In this document: piece by piece, positions 55,080-64,000 of the stretch
Position numbering within the stretch: the stretch's first letter is position 1
Layout: the number at the start of each line of letters is the position of its first letter
Assembly: GCA_963580285.1 (NCBI GenBank)
Contig: OY757015.1
Span: 134,982,029 to 135,046,028, forward strand
DNA from: Lucinisca nassula
Lineage: Eukaryota; Mollusca; Bivalvia; Lucinida; Lucinidae
Direction: 5' to 3'
Length of the DNA: 64,000 nt
Position numbers and translations under genes: made by a program
The notes under the pieces: model-generated
Database searches by the model: none
What the model was told of the DNA's origin: nothing
The model's input: only the letters and a program-made list of their open reading frames with translations

Positions 55080-56616
55080 AACAAGAGGACGATGATGGTC
55101 CTAGATCGCTCACCTGAGCTAACAGATTCAAAGTTTCAGGAGGTTCCAATCTTTACTGAAGGATTTATGCGAGGACAGGGTCAAAACAGATATTTTCGGC
55201 ATTCAAGGGGGCGTAACTCTATGTGAGATAGGCAGACATCACCAATTTCAAACTCATCCTAACTTTCATTCCCAACGTATTTATATGCTAGTTTCAGGAA
55301 GTTTCGATCAAAACTAAAGGACTTACAGTGGGGTCAAAACTTAAGTTTACACCCTTGTGCACTTGGTGTTTACGTCAGGTGCACAAATTTACAATCATTT
55401 TAATGTAAATAGTGCACTTGGCGTGCACGACTCTAGTGCACTTGGAGTAACCTTTAGTTCAGGCTTCACTGTATGGTGATGATAAGGTACAAAATATGTA
55501 TTTTCAGCAAAGAAGGACACTTAACTGTATGAGTAATGTGCCAACAGTGTTAGTTTGCAAATACATTTAAGCTTTTATCCCCAGCTTACTTATTTGTACA
55601 TTTCAGGAAGATCCGTTCAAAACCTAGTGCCTTATGACGATGACAATGCCAATAATGGACATTTTTCAGCTATCAAAGGAACATAACATAATGATAAATA
55701 GGCCGAACTCACAATTTTTAACTCATCCGAGCTTTTAGCACTGATTTACTTGTTTGTAAGTTTCAAGAAGATCCTATCAAAACTGAAGAGGCTTCGGCGA
55801 TGACAAGGTCTCAGCTGAGGTTTTATCCCTTACTTACTTACATGTAAGTTTTAAAAAGATGAAAACTGAGGGGCTACCATGATGACAAGGTCAAAAATAG
55901 GCATTTTCTGTGATCAAGGGGGACATATATAGACCCACTTCACCAATTTTTAAAACTCAGCCGAGGCTTTATCCCTTACTTACATGTAAGATTAAAAAAG
56001 ATCTGATAAAAACCGAAGGGGCTACGGTGATTATAAGGGCCAGAATAGGCATTTTTACGATCAAGAGGACGTAACTCTATGACAGATATGCCGACCTAGT
56101 CAATTTTTGAACTCCTCAAAGTTTGTATCCCTGACTTACTTGTTTGTAAGTTTCAAGAAGGTCCGATCAAAACTGAAGGGGCTACGGTGATGGCAAGGTC
56201 CAAAATAGGTATTTTCAGCAATGAAGGGGACATAACTCTATGATTAATGGGCCGACATGGCCGTTTTTGAACTCATCCGATTTTTTTATCCCCAGCCACC
56301 TTACATATACATTTCAGAAACATCCTATCAAAACTTAAGGCGCCACGGTGATGGCAAGCATTCTCCCATTGTAAGTCTATGGGACGTTGTGGTTGCCATA
56401 GCAACCAAAGTTTTCATTTTATTTCGAAAAAACAGCTTATGTCATCAATGCCCCACCTCAGGCATGCTATAGATGAGAAATGGTTGAGAGCAGCCTGCAG
56501 GTTGGAGAGATATAACATGTCAAATGTGTGGACGGACGATGGATGGACAAACGACAGACGACCCACTAAAGTATACGCCCCCCCCCCCCTGGAATCTTCG
56601 GCCCAGGTGAGCTAAA
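55080..56616 (-). mobile_element. Tandem-core (PL) element, complete
   Basis: Plus-strand left end AACAAGAGGACGATGATGGT with AGATCGCTCACCTGAGCT is the inverse of the hairpin tail of 6354-8221. The right end CTTCGGCCCAGGTGAGCTAA is the inverse of the TTAGCTCACC start. Inside are seven or so diverged ~165-bp units (GCTTTTATCCCCAGC, GATCAAAACTGAAGGGGCTA, TAACTCTATGA). The element sharing these core units at 4455-8952 is older and interrupted. Confidence 0.75.
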
Positions 56617-58376
56617 ATCCACCTCGAATTTTGATCGCTCCGATCTTCTCGAGGCACCTGGCTTTCTACACGTAATGACTTATATTAGATAAAATTCCAT
56701 GGCATTCAGAAGAAGTTCAATTTTCAGGAAAGATGTAAAAGGGCAAATGTGCATTCGTATGTCTCGCAATAGGATAGATAGGTCTTGTTTCCTTGTCTCA
56801 TAGTAGTCATTTAATCATTAAAGTATGTGACACTTTTAATTATTTTTGTCATAAAAACATGTTACCTAACAAATACCCACAGACTGTATTGTCAGCAAAA
56901 ATAGGTACAATGGTGCAAGCCCTCGTAAATCACATTTTCTCTTTATAAAGCGGTCTTCATGGCATAGACTTGTTGTCGTCGAAGTTAAACTGAGAATCCA
57001 CATACGTCCCATAAAAGCCTGGACATTAGCCATCACCGCAGAACACTGTGTCTGATCGGATCTACACAATTTACTCAAAGAACATGAGATTTTGTAAAAC
57101 TTTAAATGCATGCATTTAACCAGATGCCCCTGAGAGTGGTAACATATCTGCACCTAGCTGCCGTAAAATCCTAAAACTTCTGACACCGTAATGATTTACT
57201 CTAATTCGCCTAAATGTTTAACAAATTTGTTTCGCGTTTCAGCAAGGAGTCCAAAAGGTAGACTTGGAATGGCAAACAGTGTAGACCCTGATCACACTGC
57301 TCCTGAATCTGGGTCTGCACTGTCTGACCCAATACTTAGGATCATAATGATATTACGTGGAAGGTTCTATTTGGCAGTTAATGGTTAAACATATACGTGT
57401 ACGTGGGATTTTATAACCATATGAGTTAGGAAAACTATGCGATCACCTCTATCAATCTGTGCAGTCAAATGCTAGAAATGTTATCAAAATGGTCATTGTA
57501 ACTGAGCCACCCCAAAGAGAAACGCTACAATAAGTTTGGTCGGCCAGCGAAGACTCAGAGAAGTTTGCGCATCCCCGCTGTCGGATCAGAGACTTTGCTA
57601 TAAATACTCTAGGCTATCCAAAGAGCAAACACTTTTCCATAATTGGCAGGTGTATAGGTTGATCTAAGTCTTTGCTGGTAGAACATGTCTTATTGTAGGG
57701 TTTTTTCGCGCTCTGGCTCAATCCAGGGTACCTGGGAAGGGAAAATGTGTGAGTTTGACAGGCATTAACAAAATGTTAGACTGGTCAACAAATAAGTCTG
57801 GCATTGGCAGAAGCAGCATACACTTTCAGACATCTCAGCTCTAACTGGTGGGCGAAGTGGACATATGAGGCTGAGACGCCAAACTCCGCGATTATAAAAT
57901 CTTTTGCAGGCTTAGCACAATTACGCATAAAATTGTATTTTCATAAATGTGAACTGTCAGGAAAAGAGCGCCTTATTGGGTGTCTGAAGGTGCCAACTTT
58001 TTAACCAAACAAGATACATTCTGATATCATTTTGTAGGGAAGGTTCGACACTAGACTGAATTTGTATGGTAACAGGTATTCGAATCATCTATTTGGCATA
58101 AAAAGACACGTGCAAAAATTGACACATTTTGTTGTATAAATGGACTCTAGTTTATAGTACAGTATAATGGCCACTCCAAGCTTTCCAAACTGCTTTCATC
58201 TTCAAAACCGATTCAGCGGTTTCCAAGATATTTTGAAGAACGTTGTATAAAATTTGTATAAATTTGCATAAATTATGCAAATGAGTAATATTCAGAACTT
58301 AATTATCTCACCTTGAACTTAGCCATTTGTCAAAAACAATATATATCTTCGAAATCTAGAATATCCTTGTTTTCTT
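56617..58376. other. Spacer with MITE remnants
   Basis: 56850-57000 looks like a decayed variant HP-MITE (AACAAATACCCACAGACTGT ... CATAGACTTGTTGTCG). 57260-57390 carries the GCAAACAGTGTAGACCCTGA motif of the TTAA elements. 57400-58376 has no recognised feature, and the frame at 57804-58004 has no domain. Confidence 0.45.
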
Positions 58377-58672
58377 TCAACACTATTTAGGCCATGCTTC
58401 GGACGTTGCTTCCAATTTTGTGGGACTTTTACCCGACATTGAGTTGAAATGACATTTCAAGCCCTACCGCCCGATGAAACCCAGAGAATTATATGCATGG
58501 GCGACCCGACTCGCAAAGCTTTGCCTGGTACATCCAATACTTTTCACTTCTATGGTCTATTCCTTGCTTCCAAAGGATAGCCCTTTTAAACAACATATAC
58601 CTTCTAAGAGGTTGGTTTCAGCATGGAAGCGCTATGCAGCTGAGTCCAAGCCACGATGGACTGGGGGTGGGG
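58377..58672 (-). mobile_element. GT-SINE copy with nested R3 fragment
   Basis: Family sequence GTGGGACTTTTACCCGACAT to TTTGCCTGG is followed by an R3 piece (58530-58598, CTTGCTTCCAAAGGATAGCC), then the SINE resumes at TTCTAAGAGGTTGGTTTCAG and ends CAAGCCACGATGGACTGGGG with a poly-G run. Confidence 0.7.
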
Positions 58673-58919
58673 GGGGGGGGGGTCCTAGCATATCATACCA
58701 CGTGTGCCATCTAGTAAGCGTAACAATGGTAACAAGTTATTTCAAACTTTTGCATGCGTTTTAATGCAAATTAGATTTCTCGATTTAATCCAGTTCAAAA
58801 CTTCAGTCGAATGTCATGTATTCCCTTCAAAATGAAATTTGAACGGCGACTGTATCTTGTTGGGTCCACAATTTAGCAATTTCACACACAGGTAAGGTCC
58901 CTTTTTCCATGACGGGTCA

Positions 58920-59208
58920 AGTTTGTTTGATTTGAGGTTTAAAGTCCCGGTCAACACTATTTGTCATTTTGGAGACGTTGCTTCCAATTATGGGGGAATT
59001 TTACCCTACAATGAGATGAAATGACATCTCAAACCCTGCCGTCCGATGAAACTAATAGGGCTTATATGCATGGACTCGCACCACTTTGCCTGGGCAGGGT
59101 TAGACCTTCTCAGCGGTTTACCAATACTCGTGTGCGGTCAGTTTCAGCTCTAGGTGGAAGCACCATGCAACCCAACTTATTTCTCACCACCCCGATGGGT
59201 GGGGGTAA
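58920..59208 (-). mobile_element. GT-SINE copy
   Basis: TTTGTTTGATTTGAGGTTTA to CACCCCGATGGGTGGGGG on the plus strand. It is nearly full length. Confidence 0.75.
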
Positions 59209-60313
59209 TTATGGGTCACAGCGGGTCACAACGGGTCACAAATATTTAAATACAATTTTCTTTGTAGCAGTTTCGTTCCTCATAATCTGCTAGGAGTTTT
59301 AAAAAGTCACGTTTGTGGATATGTTAATATTAATGAGAATTTTTAATCCATGCATAACTGAGTTGAACATTAAAAGGTTTACGACTTTCCGTCCTGAGTT
59401 TCAATACTTGCAGAAGTCATTCCATTTAGATGGCACACCTGTGTGACAAAATTTCCAAACCGGTATTTTGCTGATGCCAATTTGTGAAAGTCTCCTTATT
59501 CCTGTTTTAAATATGGATTGTGGGTACACTGATAATTTCCGACCGTCTCTTTTTGAGAAAAATAAGGAAAGTATTGTATACCATTGCAAGCCCTCCTTCA
59601 TAATGTGGGATATGCCAGGATATTTTCCATGGATTTGTATACGTAAAGCGCATATCTACTTGCTTTCCAATGCCAGACTCTGGGTGAAAATTCTGATAAC
59701 ATACCTGTTTTGCCACATAATAATTCCATTCTTCTGTTGTCTGTAAAAGTGTTCTATATGTTTCAACAAATATATACGTATAGAATACATATGGCGATAA
59801 TTATAAAACAACCCAAATTAGCCAACACGCAAAAACATTCGAAAAAAGATATCAAAAGAGTAGCCATTTTACATTTCGAATTTATGAAGCATCGGCGAGT
59901 ATGAGATAATTTTTATCATATGATATTTTTTATTTGCTCCGAAGAAACTACATGAATCGGTAATTTCCGGCCTAGGAACTAAGCAGTTCATCATGAACAC
60001 TAAATAATTACCGAATGTATTTCTAGCACTTGATGGAAAAAGAGTACTTTCACTTAATTCTACTAAAGAGACAGACTGTGATTATTCATATTTATTATTT
60101 CAACACTGTTTGCACACAATTTATGCTTTGAAGCAGAATAGCAAAATGGGATCATGTCCTCGAATCAGCCTTCCGTGATCTGACATTCGGTTTTCTTTCT
60201 GTTCGAACGTCAGATTATTGTTGAGTTCTCAACTCCGATTTGTGGTTGTCTTTACTAAAACTTACATTTCAGTTGCTTGTCTTTCTGTTGGTAGACGGTT
60301 GGTAATTTTCGAT
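59209..60313. other. Spacer with a decayed MITE
   Basis: 59435-59640 resembles the variant HP-MITE (CACACCTGTGTGACAAA, ATGGATTGTGGGTACAC, TAAGGAAAGTATTGTATACC). No gene is seen. Confidence 0.45.
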
Positions 60314-60587
60314 CATTAAGAAAACACCCCAATACAAATACATTGTAAATTGTACCGCCGAAAAACGACACTTTTTAGATGAAAAATTGGTATATTTTTT
60401 CTTATTGCTGCTCTAAATAAAGTTTGTGGGTACACGTTATGACCGCCTCATCGAGGCGGTTCTAACGAGTACCCGCAATTTATACTTTAGAGCAGAAAAA
60501 TAAGGTTTACCTCTGTAAATCCCAGTTTTACTATATATAGTGGGGTTCAAGTGAGTCAGAATAATACAGGCGTGTGTTCACTATGCA
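60314..60587 (+). mobile_element. HP-MITE, complete
   Basis: Ends ATTAAGAAAACACCCCAATA and ATACAGGCGTGTGTTCACTA; palindrome GTGGGTACACGTTATGACCG / CGGTTCTAACGAGTACCCGC. Confidence 0.8.
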
Positions 60588-60674
60588 TCACCCAACTGCA
60601 CTGTAAAATGAATATGCATTGGTTATATTTTGTGCTTTGCGATCATTTAAAGGTAATTTAACTTAGTATACTTT

Positions 60675-60905
60675 ATTTCGATAACACATCCGTGTATTAA
60701 AATGGCGTCTTTCGTATCTCTAGAATAACCATATTTCATACGAAATATTTTTTTTTTCTTATTTCTTATCCAAACAATAAGGCGGTTTTAACGGGTAACC
60801 ACTATTTATGTTTTGAGGAAAAAAAAGAGAAAATAATGTATACCCATGTAACCGAGAGCCTCCTCACCTCCCCTGTAACCAATGTTTTTCTCTATACAAA
60901 TCATA
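60675..60905 (+). mobile_element. HP-MITE, variant subfamily, half palindrome
   Basis: Begins TTCGATAACACATCCGTGTA. Only one palindrome half remains (AAGGCGGTTTTAACGGGTAA), then AAATAATGTATACCCATGTA. Confidence 0.65.
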
Positions 60906-60937
60906 GTAATGGTTATATGTTTTGAGCTTTGGGATCC

Positions 60938-61264
60938 ATTACGAAAACATGCCTATACAAATACATTGTAAACTTAACCGCAGAAAAAAAAAAAATAAAA
61001 TTTTAAGATGAAAAATTGTGATATTTTTCTTATTTCTGCTCAAAAATATAGCTTGTGGGTACTCTTTAGAACCGCCTCGATGCTCAAAATATAGATTGTG
61101 GCTACTCGTTAGAACCGCCTTGTCGAGGCGGGTCTAAAGAGTACCCACAATCAATATTTTAGAGCAGAAAGACGAAAAATAAGGTTTACGCCTGTAAACC
61201 CCAGTTTTACTTTATTAAAGTGGGATTCAAGGGGGTTAAAATTATATATACATGTTTTCGTGAT
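60938..61264 (+). mobile_element. HP-MITE with duplicated palindrome half
   Basis: Ends ATTACGAAAACATGCCTATA and ATACATGTTTTCGTGATG. The left palindrome half occurs twice in tandem (TGGGTACTCTTTAGAACCGC and TGGCTACTCGTTAGAACCGC), both starting at GCTCAAAATATAG, before a single right half. Confidence 0.8.
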
Positions 61265-61404
61265 GATTTTATCCACTGCGGAATTTAAAAAATATTCGAG
61301 TGTCACTGATGTGTTTCTCTCTCTCATTTTTTTTTTTTTTTTTTGCCAAAATTCTTAATTTAGCGCACCACCCAAATGAGGTAATGGCCAAGTATGACCG
61401 ACTC

Positions 61405-61406
<2 letters not shown>

Positions 61407-61467
<61 letters not shown>
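61407..61467. repeat. (GATA)n microsatellite
   Basis: About 15 uninterrupted GATA units, directly followed by an inverted R3 fragment (61468-61568, CGAAACTAGCTGGTCTGGCC to TTTTCATAGAACAC). Confidence 0.95.
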
Positions 61468-61569
61468 CCGAAACTAGCTGGTCTGGCCAAGAAACATCTT
61501 GTCCACTCCACAGTTTTCAATTCTTTGTTGTAGTCCTTGCTTCCAACGGATCGCATTTTCATAGAACAC

Positions 61570-61845
61570 ATTACGATAACACATCCGTGAGGCAAAGTGC
61601 ACCTTTTCATATCTCAAAAATGGACAATTTTTTTATGAAATTTTGTGATATTTTTCTTATTTTTATTCCAAACATAAGTTGAGGGTGTTCGTTAGAACCG
61701 CCTCATCGAAGCGGTTCTAACGAGTACCCACAACCTATATCTTCGAGCAGAAATAAGGAAAATACCCACGTACACTCCACTTTTCTCTCTATATATTGTG
61801 GGGTTTAGGGGGTATTCATTTCACGGACTTGTTCATTTCACAGCA
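61570..61845 (+). mobile_element. HP-MITE, variant subfamily
   Basis: Begins ATTACGATAACACATCCGTG; palindrome GTGTTCGTTAGAACCGCCTC / GCGGTTCTAACGAGTACCCA; ends GTATTCATTTCACGGACTTG. Confidence 0.75.
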
Positions 61846-61847
61846 CA

Positions 61848-62035
61848 TTATTTTATTTTGGATAGCCTGTTGGCCATTTTGTTGGAAAGTAACTGTCCTT
61901 TTTGGCTTTCCGCTATTGATGATCCCATTAGGGTCCGTTGCTTCATGTTTGTGTTTCTTTCCCTTTGGTGTCGCTGATGGGAGCTGTGGGTTGATTGTAT
62001 TGATTCCTGATCATTGCCTCCACTTCTATTTTGTT
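61848..62035 (+). repeat. R6 end fragment
   Basis: TTATTTTATTTTGGATAGCC to TGATCATTGCCTCCACTTCT. A further 45-bp piece of the same end lies at 63482-63525. Confidence 0.75.
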
Positions 62036-62189
62036 AACCTGATGAATTACAGGGGTGTTCTTTACACTGACTTGTTATCGTGATGGGTCCTAAAATGTTT
62101 TTTTTTTCGTTCTATTTCACAGGGGTAGTGTGAGGTGTGGATTGCCAGGGCTTTTGTAGTCTTGTGAACATGTTGCATGTACACAAACT

Positions 62190-62385
62190 AATATGTTCTA
62201 GAAAGGGTTATCCTTTGGAAGCAAGGAATACACCACAGAACTGGAAAATATGGAGTGTACATGTTTTCTGGGCCAGACTAGCTAGTTTAGGCCTCATTAG
62301 TGACCTTCAAATATTTTCAAAATTCTACAATGGAATCAATGATCCCAAAGGACAAGAAAATATAAACTACACTATGATGTATTCA
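62190..62385 (+). repeat. R3 copy
   Basis: GTTCTAGAAAGGGTTATCCT to ATAAACTACACTATGATGTA. Confidence 0.75.
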
Positions 62386-64000
62386 TTGGAATAGTCATTG
62401 TTACAAAAGCAAAATTAGCAACCATGTCATTGTCTTCACGATCAAATATATATTTGTAACACTGAACATATAACCAAATCAACAAAACCTTCACTAAAAC
62501 CTCTTCATGAAATGGCTCCAAACATGTTAAACGATTTCAAATGACGGTAAGTGAAAGATACATCTTGAGAAATGTAAAAATTAAGACGGGCACAGAAAAA
62601 GTACAGACTAGTATTTTGTGGAAGGATTTGATCATCTCGTCGGAGTCTTCCCAGATCGGGTAAGAAAACAATTCTATCTTTAGATCACGTGTGACACCGT
62701 AACACTGATCGGACAGCATTGATGCTCAGGCTGATAAAGGTCTTGGTAGGTCAGATGTCAACAATTATTTTTGTTGTAACCCGACGTAATTAACGGCCAT
62801 TCTTCTACAACCTAGTAATTTCTGTAATAGAAAGTGCTTTTATAAATTGAGAAACATTTATAGCTTTATTCAACTCATCTGAAAAAGTTGCTCCCTCCAA
62901 AATTCTTAAACTCCTAATGAAGACTGTACCAAATCAAACAAAAAGTAACTATTCACCGCTAAATATATCAATACGAGGAAAGTATAAATCAATTTCACAG
63001 CAAGAACAACTATAAACTCAAGAGTGTTACCTGTATATCGTCATTATCCAATTAGTCAATAACCAGCAAACCTAATACTCATTTATGTCACAAACATGTG
63101 CTAAACATCAACAAGTTACTTTGGTGCGTAGTAACACAGACTTCATATATAAAGCGTTTCTTCTGATATGCATTGCTATTACTATCTTATTTGCTGATAC
63201 AAGACAAGCGTCTTTTGTAACTGTAGCATCGGTCGACCTTTCCAACTGTTCTGTAATGGCTATATATTGACCTTTCTTCCTGAAGAGCTTTGCTTTTCTA
63301 CCTCTCCTACTGAAAATGCCAAACTACCGTAGTTATGTGTCTGTCTCTTGTCATTTTGATATTTAAAAAAGAAACTTGTAGCCAAGATAGCGTGGTGGAT
63401 CTTGAGACTCTTCAGTAGGTTTATTACACCATCTTGATCTTGTATCAAAAGACTAATTATTTTCAGCTTTAATTTTCAGGGTTAACTGTATCGATTCCTA
63501 ATCATTGCCTTCGCTTCTATTTTGAGAGAAATAACGGTTCTTATTGATACGATTAAACTGTGCAACAAAATCTATAATGTGGAGAAAAACATACAAAACA
63601 AATGATTTGAACCCTTTCAAACTCCATTTTCCTAGCACAGAGTATGGTTTGGAAGGGTTTTCATTACACCAACTTGATAATGTGATGAAATTATTCTGTA
63701 GATGAGTGGCAGTTACGGTTATGCACCAGAGGTTCTTCAAATGCCATTTTAAATAGTCCATTCCCTTCTCACGCAATATAAGTATCTTACAATGATTATG
63801 GAATCTTGACTGCATTTAGGAATCTTGACTATGACATCTCAGGGTTTCATCGCCATATAAAGAATTTACTTAACACCTGTAGAAACCGTCAAAATAGATG
63901 CTTTCTTCTCCACAAGTGTACAATGACAATATATCCTTCGGTTGAAATAATTCGAGTTTAAAAATCGTGCATATCTTTTTCATTTTGGTCTAGGTTCATC
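62386..64000. other. Least repeat-dense stretch, nothing recognised
   Basis: Apart from the small R6 end piece there is no repeat family I recognise. Several open frames of 60-105 codons (for example 63498-63815 minus) show no domain, signal or splice support. It could be unique sequence of a neighbouring gene, but I cannot support one. Confidence 0.4.

Noticed and set aside
63498..63815. 105-codon minus-strand open frame
   Set aside because: No recognisable domain or splice support. The length is possible by chance in A/T-rich sequence.

Overview
The window is eukaryotic, intron-rich, repeat-dense DNA, most likely from a bivalve mollusc. That rests on three things: a C1q-domain gene of the type expanded in bivalves, a tRNA-headed SINE resembling the molluscan Meta-type SINEs, and elements built around ~145-170 bp tandem cores that resemble bivalve 'pearl'-like or Helitron-like repeats. 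I cannot name the species. No rRNA gene, genuine tRNA gene, CRISPR array or prokaryotic operon is present. Most open frames are chance or repeat-derived.

Coding content is small. (1) A plus-strand C1q-domain (C1qDC) gene has three homologous coiled-coil exons (19548-19664, 22878-23000, 29384-29506) and a terminal C1q exon (35919-36331). All junctions are phase 1, so the chain splices in frame. An in-frame ATG at 19514 could start it without a signal peptide. (2) A minus-strand pair of phase-compatible exons (50596-50780, then 48409-48599) encodes an acidic stretch followed by a highly charged coiled coil of unknown function. (3) Decayed transposon genes are a mariner transposase (53473-54559, minus), a LINE reverse-transcriptase tail directly against the C1q stop codon (36322-37085), and a Penelope-like RT fragment (about 45196-45510, minus).

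Layout. 0-4.4 kb: short repeats, (GA)n and TTAA-flanked piggyBac-like MITEs. 4.4-9 kb: a minus-strand tandem-core element carrying nested insertions. 10.5-14.6 kb: a ~4 kb imperfect palindrome whose arms hold arrays of a dyad-symmetric motif and a mirrored SINE, resembling a FoldBack element. 14.9-20.1 kb: several hairpin-forming elements and one arm of a second, widely separated inverted repeat. 19.5-37 kb: the C1q gene, whose introns hold a 76-bp minisatellite with a 983-bp higher-order period, a tandem-core element, MITEs and SINEs. 37-48 kb: nested repeats including a tandem-core Helitron. 48-51 kb: the unknown coiled-coil gene. 52-57 kb: a hairpin, a compact Helitron with complete termini, mariner and a tandem-core element. 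58-62 kb: SINEs and a cluster of hairpin MITEs. 62.4-64 kb: nothing recognised.

Repeat names used below. HP-MITE: ~280 bp element with ends GAAAACACGCCTATA and a central palindrome around TACTCGTTAGAACCGCCTC. GT-SINE: ~300 bp SINE-like repeat ending GACGTTAAACCTCAA. R3: repeat around GGGTTATCCTTTGGAAGCAA. R6: repeat around AATCCTCGCCCTTACTTCCG. PL: tandem-core element beginning TAGCTCACC and ending in a hairpin plus CTCTTGTT.
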